Below, in pieces: positions 17,001-24,535 of a stretch of DNA of 64,000 nucleotides. Source of the DNA: JARBUG01 sp035628915 (GTDB lineage Bacteria > Bacillota > Sulfobacillia > Symbiobacteriales > Symbiobacteriaceae); the NCBI GenBank assembly GCA_035628915.1, contig DASPIW010000060.1, positions 3,174 to 67,173 of the forward strand, read 5' to 3'. Position 1 is the first letter of the stretch, and every line of letters starts with the position of its first letter. The notes beneath the pieces were generated by a model, which did no database searches, was not told the DNA's origin, and worked only from the letters and a program-made list of their open reading frames with translations. Position numbers and translations under genes: made by a program.

Positions 17001-17967
17001 GGGTGACACCCGCCGCGTCCATGCGATCGGCCAGCTTCTTGTCGATGGTGGTGCCCGCTTCAGCGATGATCTCGCCCGTGTTCGGGTCGACCACGCGGTC
17101 AACCAGCGTGGTGCCGACGGCGCGACGCTTCAGGGCGAGCTTCTTGTTCAGCTTGTAGCGGCCCACGTTGGCCAAGTCGTAACGCTTGGACTCGAAGAAC
17201 AGCGACTCGAGCAGTTGGCGGGCGTTGTCCACTGCAGGGGGCTCGCCCGGCCGCAGCCGCTTGTAGATTTCGATCAGGGCGTCCTCTTCGGAATCCGTTC
17301 CGTCCTTCTCCAGGGTGCGGCGAATATATTCAGAGTCGCCCACCGCGTCCAAAATAGCCTGGTCGGAACTAAAACCGAGAGCGCGGAGTAGAATGGTGGC
17401 GGGCAGCTTGCGGGTCCGGTCGACACGGACGGAGATCAGGTCGTTGGTGTCGGACTCGAACTCAAGCCAGGCGCCCCGGTTGGGGATCATGGTGGCGAAA
17501 TACAGCTTCTTGCCGCTGGTATCCACCTGCTCGGAATAATAGACACCGGGCGAACGAACCAGCTGAGAGACGATAACGCGCTCGGCGCCGTTGATAATAA
17601 AGGTGCCATGGGGCGTCATGAGCGGGAAGTCGCCCATGAATACCTCCTGCTCCTTCACTTCACCGGTCTCTTTGTTGATCAGGCGCACCCGGACGCGCAA
17701 AGGGGCGGCAAATGTCACATCCCGCTCTTTGCACTCGTCCATGGCGTACTTCGGCTCGCCAAGGCTGTAGTCGATGAATTCCAGCACGAGATTCCCGGTA
17801 AAGTCCTGAATGGGGGAGATGTCGCGGAACATCTCCTGCAGGCCTTCTTTGAGGAACCACTGGTAGGAATTCTGCTGCAGTTCGATGAGGTTCGGCATCT
17901 CCAGAACTTCATCGATCCTTGCGAAGCTGCGCCGCTCTCTCTTGCCGGCTTGCAGGGTCTTCGCCAT
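14071..17967 (-). CDS. rpoB: RNA polymerase beta subunit with long acidic tail
   Basis: The 1298-residue beta subunit begins [21 protein letters not shown] and has all core segments, including the rifampicin pocket ([25 protein letters not shown], about 440) with wild-type residues and [18 protein letters not shown] near the end. After about residue 1130 the sequence turns into a low-complexity tail of roughly 170 residues, with long Asp/Glu runs and basic Arg/Lys patches ([10 protein letters not shown] near the end). Bacillus RpoB is about 100 residues shorter. GAGGAGG precedes the ATG. First gene of the rpoBC unit. Confidence 0.97.
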   Translation of the reverse strand: [1298 protein letters not shown]

Positions 17968-18310
17968 ACGGTCTTGGCCTCCTCACATTCTTGCTTGGTG
18001 GCCATCAAGAAGCTCCCCGTTTGGAAGTGCCCACCGCGGAAGCGCTCGATGTGGTATATGAACCTCCTGAGGGTTATTTATTTGCCCTGGCAGGAGAATT
18101 CGTCCCTGAGGCAGAAACAAAAAGGCAACACCGGTCCGACGAACTATCGTCAGATAGAGTATGGACGGTGTTTCCAGACAGACACATCTTCTATTGGTTT
18201 CCCTTGGACTGGCGAAATATGCATGGCATTATCCCCGCTTTCACGCGATATGCCGGCTCGGGGCCGGCATTCAAATGGGGACCAGTGCCAAAGAACTATG
18301 TGGATGGCAG
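17968..18310 (-). promoter_or_regulatory. long rpoB leader
   Basis: About 340 nt separate the rpoB promoter from the ATG with no credible gene. The stretch is less GC-rich than its surroundings and contains the hairpin ATGCCGGC/GCCGGCAT (18250-18270). In Bacillus this slot holds ybxB. Leader-based control of rpoBC is possible but unproven. Confidence 0.45.
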
Positions 18311-18316
18311 GTTATC

Positions 18317-18345
18317 ATGCTACCATAGCAGGGAAGTCATGTCAA
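18317..18345 (-). promoter_or_regulatory. promoter of rpoBC
   Basis: Minus-strand TTGACA (18340-18345), 17-bp spacer, TAGCAT (18317-18322). Perfect -35 and a good -10, placed after the rplL terminators, so rpoBC can be expressed apart from rplJL. Confidence 0.8.
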
Positions 18346-18355
18346 TACGCGCAAA

Positions 18356-18377
18356 CCCCCTTGTAGGGGGCTTTTTT
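18356..18377. terminator. CCCCC/GGGGG hairpin with T-run
   Basis: CCCCCTTGTAGGGGG followed by CTTTTTT on the plus strand. On the minus strand the same stem is followed only by TTTG. It lies between the rplL hairpin and the rpoB promoter and may be a second stop for rplL transcripts or block antisense transcription. Confidence 0.5.
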
Positions 18378-18430
18378 GCTTTTTGGCCCGTTTCTTGCAA
18401 GGGGCAGCCATTTAGCGCAGGGTTTATGAC

Positions 18431-18471
18431 AAAGGGCCGGGGACACTCGGATTCACGAGTACCCCCAGCCC
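18431..18471 (-). terminator. terminator after rplL
   Basis: A long interrupted stem (GGG, GGGG and ACTCG on one side with CGAGT, CCCC and CCC on the other) ends in TTTGTC on the minus strand, about 20 nt past the rplL stop. Confidence 0.6.
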
Positions 18472-18491
18472 TCCTTTACATAGCAGGTTGA

Positions 18492-18869
<378 letters not shown>

Positions 18870-18935
18870 TGTGGGATCCTCCCTTATCAGATAAAAAATG
18901 TTGACTTGCCAATCTCACCAGCGATACCGGGTGAC

Positions 18936-19466
18936 TTAAGCCTCAAGCTGCTTGATGCGAGCGTCGAGGGCATAGGCGAAACCAGAGAGCAGACCGTTGA
19001 TAGCACCCGCAACACCGACCAGGGGCGCCTGGATGCCGCCGAGGACCTGAGCGAGCAGGACCTCCCGGGAGGGCAGGTCGGCCAGGCTCTTGACGCCTTC
19101 GGCGCCGAACACCTTGCCTTCGAGAATGCCGGCCTTGACGATAAACTTCGGAGCCTTCTCCTTCGCGAAGAAGTCCCGAATCTTCTTGGCGGCCGAGGCC
19201 TCGTCGGCGTTGGAGAACGCCATGGTGGTCGTGCCGTGCAGGTACTGGTCCAGGCCCTCGATCCCGAGGTCCCGGGCAGCGATCCGGACAAGGGTGTTCT
19301 TGGCAACCTTGAGTTCGACACCCACCTCGCGCAGCTCCTTGCGGAGCTTCGTGACCTGGGCGACGCTCATGCCCTTGTTGTCGGCGAGAACGACGCTCTT
19401 CGCCTTCTGGATGCGCTCCTTTACCTGAGCGATCGACAGTTCCTTTTCAGGACGAATGACAGCCAT
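18936..19466 (-). CDS. rplJ: 50S ribosomal protein L10
   Basis: L10 is the base of the L7/L12 stalk. From MAVIRPEKELSIAQVKERIQ it has 176 residues, normal length; a longer in-frame reading runs through the leader and is rejected. AAGGAGGTG precedes the ATG. The C-terminal helix (YALDARIKQLEA) is the L12-binding part. In-frame segments ADNKGMSVAQVTKLRKELRE and KNTLVRIA are typical. L10 normally represses its own mRNA through the leader just upstream. Confidence 0.98.
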   Translation of the reverse strand: MAVIRPEKELSIAQVKERIQKAKSVVLADNKGMSVAQVTKLRKELREVGVELKVAKNTLVRIAARDLGIEGLDQYLHGTTTMAFSNADEASAAKKIRDFFAKEKAPKFIVKAGILEGKVFGAEGVKSLADLPSREVLLAQVLGGIQAPLVGVAGAINGLLSGFAYALDARIKQLEA

Positions 19467-19669
19467 TTTGTGTGATTCACCTCCTTGCCGGAGAAAACGG
19501 AAAACCTCCGACCATATTGATCGGAGGTCTGTATGTACACACAGACTCCCACACGCTCTCCCCACGGGAAGAACGCATGAGTCTCCGACCTCGGCAGGCT
19601 GACGAGAACTCGTCACTTAGGCTCGTAGAGCACCGGCTGTCTATGGCCGCATATGAACTTCTGAGCACA
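19467..19669 (-). promoter_or_regulatory. L10 leader region with attenuator
   Basis: About 200 nt of untranslated RNA between a strong promoter and rplJ. Near its 3' end ACCTCCGA/TCGGAGGT (19504-19511 with 19521-19528) forms a hairpin followed on the minus strand by TTTTCCGTTTT, which looks like an intrinsic attenuator. Upstream are further small dyads. Position and layout match the L10-leader RNAs known from Firmicutes; I did not match a covariance model. Confidence 0.6.
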
Positions 19670-19675
19670 ATGAGT

Positions 19676-19704
19676 ATTATACACAGCACAGGTAGGACCG
19701 TCAA
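19676..19704 (-). promoter_or_regulatory. promoter of rplJL
   Basis: Minus-strand TTGACG (19699-19704), 17-bp spacer, perfect TATAAT (19676-19681). About 210 nt before rplJ. Confidence 0.85.
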
Positions 19705-19772
19705 GCGCGGTAACCAGTGCGATCCGAAGCAGGTCCGTGCCGGTGCTCGCTTCCGTAAGGAGAGACGGCCGT

Positions 19773-19800
19773 AGGGGAGGCAACTTACCTCCCCTTTCTT
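19773..19800. terminator. stem-loop between small ORF and rplJ promoter
   Basis: AGGGGAGG / CCTCCCCT with a 7-nt loop. The T-rich side (TTTCTTT) is on the plus strand. On the minus strand it follows the 49-codon gene stop by 16 nt without a T-run. Confidence 0.45.
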
Positions 19801-19810
19801 TACATTAGGT

Positions 19811-19960
19811 TTAAGCGAGCTTCGCCTGCTTCTGGAGGTTTTCGAGCATCTCCTCAAGCCGAATCTTCTCCTGTACCAGCACCATCCGTTCGGCAGGGGT
19901 CGCTTTGATCCAGCGGTCGACCAGGCCTTCCAGTCGATTGCGGATATCCCTTTCGCTCAT
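19811..19960 (-). CDS. 49-residue helical protein of unknown function
   Basis: The reading starts MSERDIRNRLEGLVDRWIKA and ends ENLQKQAKLA, rich in Glu, Arg, Leu and Lys with heptad-like spacing, so probably one or two alpha-helices. The ATG at 19960 has a near-perfect AAAGGAGGG ribosome site, and a plausible promoter lies 76 nt upstream. Codon choice matches neighbouring genes. It is too short for ordinary ORF cut-offs. It sits upstream of rplJ in a part of the ribosomal cluster where nothing is normally found. I do not recognise a family. Confidence 0.7.
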   Translation of the reverse strand: MSERDIRNRLEGLVDRWIKATPAERMVLVQEKIRLEEMLENLQKQAKLA

Positions 19961-20035
19961 CTTTTTCCCTCCTTTACTATGTTGGGGCTGACAATGTACG
20001 GCTGTAATTCCTATTGCCGCCCTTCGCTTATGTAA

Positions 20036-20064
20036 AGAATACGATATAACTGTCGAACTTGCAA
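20036..20064 (-). promoter_or_regulatory. possible promoter of the 49-residue protein
   Basis: Minus-strand TTGCAA (20059-20064), 17-bp spacer, TATTCT (20036-20041). The inverted repeat TGTCGAA (20051-20057) and TTCGACA (20081-20087) overlaps the spacer and the upstream side, as an operator would. Confidence 0.5.
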
Positions 20065-20390
20065 TACGTCATCGACCTTATTCGACATTATGCAGAGGTG
20101 GTATATTCCGGTTCGATTGTCTAACGTCATAATTCTTTTGACTCTTTACGATTCGTTGATTGCTAGATATTTCGTTGCACTTCACTGGTTCGTGTCGGCT
20201 AGTCACGTCCCGGGGGCACAATATGGTACGATTTGCCGTAATGGACTATTCAGCATTGGGAGGTGTTTGCTGGTTGCCGAAATATCAGGGTGATGTACAA
20301 CCTTGAGCCGACGGCCACCATGGCTTTGCCCAAGAACCGTGAGACCGAAGCCGCCAAAGCGCGTTAGCGCTCAGCCCGCAGGTTCAAGTC
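20065..20390. other. AT-rich interval without a gene
   Basis: About 300 bp, distinctly poorer in GC than the rest of the window, holding no credible coding frame (a 67-codon plus frame at 20090 lacks a ribosome site). It ends near 20372 with GGTTCAAGTCCTAG, which resembles a tRNA T-arm. I see nothing else certain. Confidence 0.5.
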
Positions 20391-21566
20391 CTAGCCCCCG
20401 TCTGCGAAGTACCGAAGAATGCAGGTGCCCGCCTGCAGCAACTCCTGGCCCCACTGGGCATCGCCGCATGCCAGCCGCAGCTTTCCCTGAATGCCAAGCA
20501 GGCGTCCGCGCAGGAGCGGCTCATCTTGCTGCTCCAGCAGGGAAAGCGCCTCCTGGCAGAGAGCTTCCGCCTGAGCCAGATCGCCTGCAGCTTGCCGATA
20601 CAGGGCCATCTCCTCCAACAGCGCCGCCTCGCTGACCGGCCAGCCGAAGGCCCGGTAGGCCTCCCGGCAGATCTCGAACTTGGGCAGTGCGGACTGCCAC
20701 TGCCCTTGATCGCCCTCGATAGTGGCCAGGTTGTGCAAGACAAGCACTCGGCTGCGGTCGCCCAGCTTCTGCAGGATCTTGTGGCTTTCTAGCGTTGCCG
20801 CCTTGGCCTCATCCAGCCGGCCCAGCCGCCGGTAGGCAACGCCCAGACCCATTAGCGCAAACGCGTAACGCTGCTGATCACCCAGGTATGGATGCAGCGT
20901 TCCCGCCTCCTCATGCGCCTCAGCCGCAGCCCGCCATGCGCCCAACCGAATGAGGCAGTTGCCCTTGCTGATCAGCGAGCGCTGACGCAGGTCGGTCAGG
21001 CTCTTGCGCTCGTTGGTCTCGCACACTGCCCGGTCATAGTACCGGCGGGCGACCAGGAACTGGTTCATCGCATAGACCGTATCGCCCAGGTGCAGATAGC
21101 CCTGCACGATCCGGGCGGGCAGCTGGCTGCCTCTGGCGAGCTCCAGAAAGCGGTCGAAGCAGTCCAGCGCCTCATCGTAGCTCCCCTCGCCGGTCAGCAG
21201 GGTGCCCAGCTGCCCCAGCGTCTCGAACTGCTCCTCCCGGAGGTTCCGCTCTGAGGCCACGCGAAATGCCTGCCGAAGCGTGTCGATGGCGTCACGGGCA
21301 TTGCCCGCCTTCTTCAGAGAGCGGGTGTTTCGCAGCAGCACCTCAAGCAGGTCCCGGTCCGCATCGGAAGGGTCCGCCTCAAGGAATGCCGAGACCGGCT
21401 GATTCAACCGGGCGGCGATAAGGCGGAGCGATTCCATGGAAGGTCGCGCCTTCCCGCGCTCCACCATGCAAATGAAGGCCCGGGTCAGCTCAGGACCGGC
21501 CAGTTGCTGCTGCGAAAGCCCGGCCTGGATTCGCAACCGCCGGATGATGCCGCCGATCGTGTTCAC
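20391..21566 (-). CDS. HTH-TPR transcriptional regulator
   Basis: A 391-residue protein with an N-terminal Xre-type helix-turn-helix (about 5-60: IGGIIRRLRIQAGLSQQQLA...FICMVERGKARPSMESLRLIAARL). About 300 residues of TPR-like helices follow (for example ALDCFDRFLELARGSQ, YLHLGDTVYAMNQFLVARRYYD, LMGLGVAYRRLGRLDEAKAATLE). Such proteins often sense a small peptide or partner protein, as RRNPP regulators do, but I cannot tell the ligand. GTG start with GGAGGG 6 nt upstream. It is divergent from the NTF2-like gene and interrupts the rplKA-rplJL series. Confidence 0.85.
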   Translation of the reverse strand: MNTIGGIIRRLRIQAGLSQQQLAGPELTRAFICMVERGKARPSMESLRLIAARLNQPVSAFLEADPSDADRDLLEVLLRNTRSLKKAGNARDAIDTLRQAFRVASERNLREEQFETLGQLGTLLTGEGSYDEALDCFDRFLELARGSQLPARIVQGYLHLGDTVYAMNQFLVARRYYDRAVCETNERKSLTDLRQRSLISKGNCLIRLGAWRAAAEAHEEAGTLHPYLGDQQRYAFALMGLGVAYRRLGRLDEAKAATLESHKILQKLGDRSRVLVLHNLATIEGDQGQWQSALPKFEICREAYRAFGWPVSEAALLEEMALYRQAAGDLAQAEALCQEALSLLEQQDEPLLRGRLLGIQGKLRLACGDAQWGQELLQAGTCILRYFADGG

Positions 21567-21601
21567 GCGCAGCCCTCCGATGCTGTCAAGTGCAGAATCA
21601 G

Positions 21602-21627
21602 ATGTTAAGTTCTATTTACTATGTTAA
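21602..21627. promoter_or_regulatory. direct repeat ATGTTAA in the divergent region
   Basis: ATGTTAA occurs at 21602-21608 and 21621-21627, 19 nt apart, between the HTH-TPR start and the NTF2-like promoter. Candidate binding sites for the neighbouring regulator; inference from position only. Confidence 0.35.
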
Positions 21628-21631
21628 ATCC

Positions 21632-21661
21632 TTGACCTACTCGCGTCTACTCCCGTACATT
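21632..21661 (+). promoter_or_regulatory. promoter of the NTF2-like gene
   Basis: TTGACC (21632-21637), 18-bp spacer, TACATT (21656-21661), about 30 nt before the ATG at 21694. Confidence 0.55.
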
Positions 21662-21693
21662 GAGGGCAAATCTCGCCCAGGGAGGCGCGCCCG

Positions 21694-22101
21694 ATGGATG
21701 TACTTCCCGACAAAGTGCTGCTGGATTTCACCGCGTTCTACGATCACCTTGAACAGTTCATTTCGACCGTAACCCCGACCACGGATCTGAAGCCGATAGA
21801 GGAGCATATTCACCCGACGTACCAGGCCACAATCGGCTTCCCGGGCATGGACGGGGTACAGCCCTGCAATCGGGCGGCAGCCATCGCGGGCCTGCGCCAG
21901 GGCGTCGAGGGCGGGTATCAGATCCGCACCGAGAGCCGCACGATCCGTTTGCGCAGCCCCACCGAAGCTGCCGCCTTCCTGGAAAGGGTAGCCGTGAAGG
22001 ACGGTCAGGAAGTGGCAAGGAGCTTCCACCTGGAGATTTGGCGCTTGATCGACGGGGATTGGCAGCTCGTACGGGAAACCAAAGAACTGCTGGCGCGATG
22101 A
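21694..22101 (+). CDS. NTF2-like / SnoaL-like protein
   Basis: A 135-residue protein of cone-shaped NTF2 type by its pattern. An N-terminal helix (DFTAFYDHLEQFISTV) is followed by a segment around HPTYQATIGFPGMDG and a C-terminal beta part ending HLEIWRLIDGDWQLVRETKELL, where the WRLIDGDW pattern is typical. Such proteins bind or isomerise small ligands; no catalytic residues can be assigned. GGGAGG precedes the ATG by 8 nt. It is divergent from the HTH-TPR regulator, which may control it. Confidence 0.65.
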   Translation: MDVLPDKVLLDFTAFYDHLEQFISTVTPTTDLKPIEEHIHPTYQATIGFPGMDGVQPCNRAAAIAGLRQGVEGGYQIRTESRTIRLRSPTEAAAFLERVAVKDGQEVARSFHLEIWRLIDGDWQLVRETKELLAR

Positions 22102-22116
22102 TTGCCGCAACAGCAA

Positions 22117-22148
22117 GGTGCAGAGGGGGCTCCCACCCCCTCCGCACC
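22117..22148 (+). repeat. stem-loop after the NTF2-like gene
   Basis: GGTGCaGAGGGGG pairs with CCCCCTCcGCACC (22117-22129 with 22136-22148) 15 nt past the stop. No T-run follows, so its role as a terminator is uncertain. Confidence 0.4.
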
Positions 22149-22232
22149 TACCGCCCCTGCCTCTTGAGACCTAGTGCGCCACGTCAGGGCGGACGAGCCG
22201 CCGTGCCCGTTGCAGGTATAGATTCACATGAC

Positions 22233-22265
22233 AAAAAAAGGCCCGGCCACACGGCCGGGCCTTTT
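22233..22265. terminator. bidirectional terminator after rplA
   Basis: A 13-bp stem, AAAAGGCCCGGCC / GGCCGGGCCTTTT with a 4-nt loop. A-run and T-run flank both sides, with TTTTTTTG on the minus strand. It closes the secE-nusG-rplKA unit and can also stop NTF2-like transcripts. Confidence 0.85.
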
Positions 22266-22278
22266 CTTAACTTGTAGG

Positions 22279-22989
22279 TTAGTGATCCGCAGCGGTAGCG
22301 GTCAGCTTCGCCGGGTTCACCTTAACGCCAGGGCCCATCGTGCTGGAGAGAGTGATGGACTTCAGGTAGACGCCCTTGGCAGCGGCGGGCTTGGCCCGGA
22401 TGATGGCGTCCATGAAGGCCTTGAAGTTGGTGGCCAGCCGGTCGGCGTCGAAGGAAGCCTTGCCGATGGGGGCGGCGACGTTGCCGGCCTTGTCAGTGCG
22501 GTACTCGACCTTACCGGCCTTGGTTTCACGGATGGCGTTGGTGACGTCGAACGTCACGGTGCCGGTCTTGGGGTTCGGCATGAGGCCGCGGGGACCGAGG
22601 ATACGGCCCAGCTTACCGACCATGCCCATCATATCCGGGGTGGCGATGGCGACGTCGAAGTCCATCCAGCCTTCCTGGATCTTGGTGACCACATCTTCAG
22701 CACCGACGATGTCGGCGCCGGCAGCTTCGGCTTCCTTGGCCTTCTCGCCCTTGGCGAAGACCAGGACCCGGACGGTCTTGCCCAGGCCGCCAGGCAGAAC
22801 GACCGCGCCGCGGACCTGCTGGTCAGCGTGACGGGGGTCGACACCCAGGCGGAGCGAGACGGCTACGGTCTCGTCAAACTTGGCGGTGGCAGTCTTTTTG
22901 ACCGCTTCCAGCGCCTCAGCGGGATCATACAGCTTCGCGCGGTCGAATTGTTTCGCCGCTTCCATATACTTCTTGCCGTGAGTCGGCAT
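22279..22989 (-). CDS. rplA: 50S ribosomal protein L1
   Basis: The 236-residue protein begins MPTHGKKYMEAAKQFD and has the L1 signature region (RVLVFAKGEKAKEAEAAGAD, LGRILGPRGLMPNPKTGTV). L1 forms the mobile E-site stalk and commonly represses its own operon. AAGGGAGG precedes the ATG. It follows rplK and is closed by a strong terminator, so unlike in Bacillus the transcript does not run into rplJ. Confidence 0.98.
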   Translation of the reverse strand: MPTHGKKYMEAAKQFDRAKLYDPAEALEAVKKTATAKFDETVAVSLRLGVDPRHADQQVRGAVVLPGGLGKTVRVLVFAKGEKAKEAEAAGADIVGAEDVVTKIQEGWMDFDVAIATPDMMGMVGKLGRILGPRGLMPNPKTGTVTFDVTNAIRETKAGKVEYRTDKAGNVAAPIGKASFDADRLATNFKAFMDAIIRAKPAAAKGVYLKSITLSSTMGPGVKVNPAKLTATAADH

Positions 22990-23078
22990 TGGATTTTTCC
23001 TCCCTTGTGGTAATGCAATAAGTTCGGCCGTTCAGCAGCGTTGGCTGTCTGGCCTCCCACAAGCCCAAGCAGCTGGCG

Positions 23079-23501
23079 CTACTCGGTCTCGACGCCCATG
23101 GACCGGGCGGTGCCGCGCACCATGCTCTTGGCAGCTTCCAGGCTGGCTGCTGTCAGGTCGGGCTGCTTGATCTTGGCGATCTCTTCGACCTGCTTGTCGG
23201 TCAGCTTGCCGACCTTCTTCTTGTTCGGCGTGCCGGAAGCGGTTTCAATACCCAGCGCCTTCTTGATCAGAACAGCGGCGGGCGGGGTCTTCAGGATGAA
23301 GGTAAACGAACGGTCTTCGTAGACGGTGATCTCGACGGGAATGACGAGACCGGCCTGTTCCTTGGTACGCTCGTTGTACTCCTTGCAGAAGCCCATGATG
23401 TTGACGCCGTGCTGGCCGAGAGCCGGGCCAACAGGCGGGGCGGGGGTTGCCTTACCGGCCGGCAGGGCCAGTTTGACAACGGCGGTTACCTTCTTCGCCA
23501 C
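23079..23501 (-). CDS. rplK: 50S ribosomal protein L11
   Basis: The 140-residue protein starts at GTG with AAGGAGGAG upstream. It has LALPAGKATPAPPVGPALGQHGVNIMGFCKEYN, the N-terminal domain with the conserved prolines of the thiostrepton region, and the RNA-binding C-terminal domain (AKSMVRGTARSMGVE). It follows nusG after about 150 nt, which contains a GCGCGC hairpin but no sure promoter. Confidence 0.98.
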   Translation of the reverse strand: MAKKVTAVVKLALPAGKATPAPPVGPALGQHGVNIMGFCKEYNERTKEQAGLVIPVEITVYEDRSFTFILKTPPAAVLIKKALGIETASGTPNKKKVGKLTDKQVEEIAKIKQPDLTAASLEAAKSMVRGTARSMGVETE

Positions 23502-23652
23502 GGTGACTCCTCCTTAAAAGATGTGGTCTGGCGGGCAGCCGTTCGGTGCCCTCCCACTGCGAGCGAAAGCCCGCACATCAAAGGGCCGCGCGCATTGGCG
23601 CGCGACCTCAATGATACTAACACAAAGCTCCCGGTCGGGAAATGGGGTCTGG

Positions 23653-24186
23653 CTAAATTGCCTCGATCTGGGCAAAGTCCAGTTCAGCCGGCGTATCGCG
23701 GCCGAACAGGCTGACCAGCACCTTGACCCGCCCCTTGTCGGGGTAGATCTCCTTGATGACGGCCGGGTGATCCTTGAACGGCCCGGCTACGACGCGCACA
23801 GGCTGATCGACCTCGAACCCGACCACGACGGTCTGGGGAGCCTTCTGCTCCTCCTGGGCGCCGAGAATGACCTGTGCTTCTTCTTCCGTCAGAGGGATCG
23901 GCTTGTTGCCCGACCCGACAAAGCCGGTGACACCGGGGGTGTTGCGCACTACATACCAGGAGTCGTCGCTCATGATCATCTCAACGAGGACGTACCCCGG
24001 GAACACCTTGCGCTTGACCTTCTTTTGTTTGCCGTCCTTGATCTCGATCTCGTCTTCCATGGGGACGAGGACACGGAAAATCTTCTCCTGCATCTCCATG
24101 GATTCGACCCGCTTCTCCAGGTTGGTTTTCACCTTGTTCTCATACCCGGAGTAAGTGTGGACGACATACCAGTTTTTTGTTTCCAT
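23653..24186 (-). CDS. nusG: transcription antitermination factor NusG
   Basis: From METKNWYVVHTYSGYENKVK the protein has 177 residues, the Bacillus length. The NGN domain includes VFPGYVLVEMIMSDDSWYVVRNTPGVTGFVG, and the C-terminal KOW domain has VRVVAGPFKDHPAVIKEIYPDKGRVKVLV. NusG binds the RNA polymerase clamp. The ribosome site of this ATG is weak, and a GTG 33 nt upstream (24219) is possible, but family similarity begins at the chosen ATG. It follows secE. Confidence 0.95.
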   Translation of the reverse strand: METKNWYVVHTYSGYENKVKTNLEKRVESMEMQEKIFRVLVPMEDEIEIKDGKQKKVKRKVFPGYVLVEMIMSDDSWYVVRNTPGVTGFVGSGNKPIPLTEEEAQVILGAQEEQKAPQTVVVGFEVDQPVRVVAGPFKDHPAVIKEIYPDKGRVKVLVSLFGRDTPAELDFAQIEAI

Positions 24187-24228
24187 CAGTCCGGGGACCA
24201 GGGTGCAGCCCCCGCCCACCTGCCTTTG

Positions 24229-24435
24229 CTAACGTACGACGACCATCTCCAGGCCCCTGCCGAGCGGCAGGTCAAGGAGGTACAAGTACCCCATGATCAG
24301 GACCACGATGCCGATGACCACGCCGGTCAGTTTTGCCGTGCGTGCGGGAGTGGGCCAGACCACCTTGCTCAGTTCGCCCAAAACTTCACGAATGTACGTG
24401 CTCGCCGCTGCGACCAAGGCCTTGACACGTTCCAT
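24229..24435 (-). CDS. secE: preprotein translocase subunit SecE
   Basis: A 68-residue membrane protein, MERVKALVAAASTYIREVLGE. It has the conserved cytoplasmic helix ELSKVVWPTPART and one transmembrane helix (LTGVVIGIVVLIMGYLYLLDL), normal for SecE of Gram-positives. The ATG at 24435 is 8 nt from a GAGG site; a GTG two codons earlier is also possible. It pairs with nusG downstream, as almost everywhere in bacteria. Confidence 0.95.
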   Translation of the reverse strand: MERVKALVAAASTYIREVLGELSKVVWPTPARTAKLTGVVIGIVVLIMGYLYLLDLPLGRGLEMVVVR

Positions 24436-24506
24436 GACCACGACCTCGCATTCTGTACAAGATGCTTAACACAAATAAAGCCTGGCACACGTCGCCAGTA
24501 TTGAAG

Positions 24507-24535
24507 ATTGTAGCACACGCCCATAGGGATGTAAA
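24507..24535 (-). promoter_or_regulatory. promoter of secE-nusG-rplKA
   Basis: Minus-strand TTTACA (24530-24535), 17-bp spacer, TACAAT (24507-24512), five of six matches in each box. About 70 nt before secE. Confidence 0.8.

Noticed and set aside
20090..20293. 67-codon plus frame in the AT-rich island
   Set aside because: No ribosome site and no family features; composition explains the open frame.
20348..20395. A complete tRNA on the plus strand ending GGTTCAAGTCCTAG
   Set aside because: Only three of five T-stem pairs form and no anticodon or acceptor arm can be drawn; at most a remnant.
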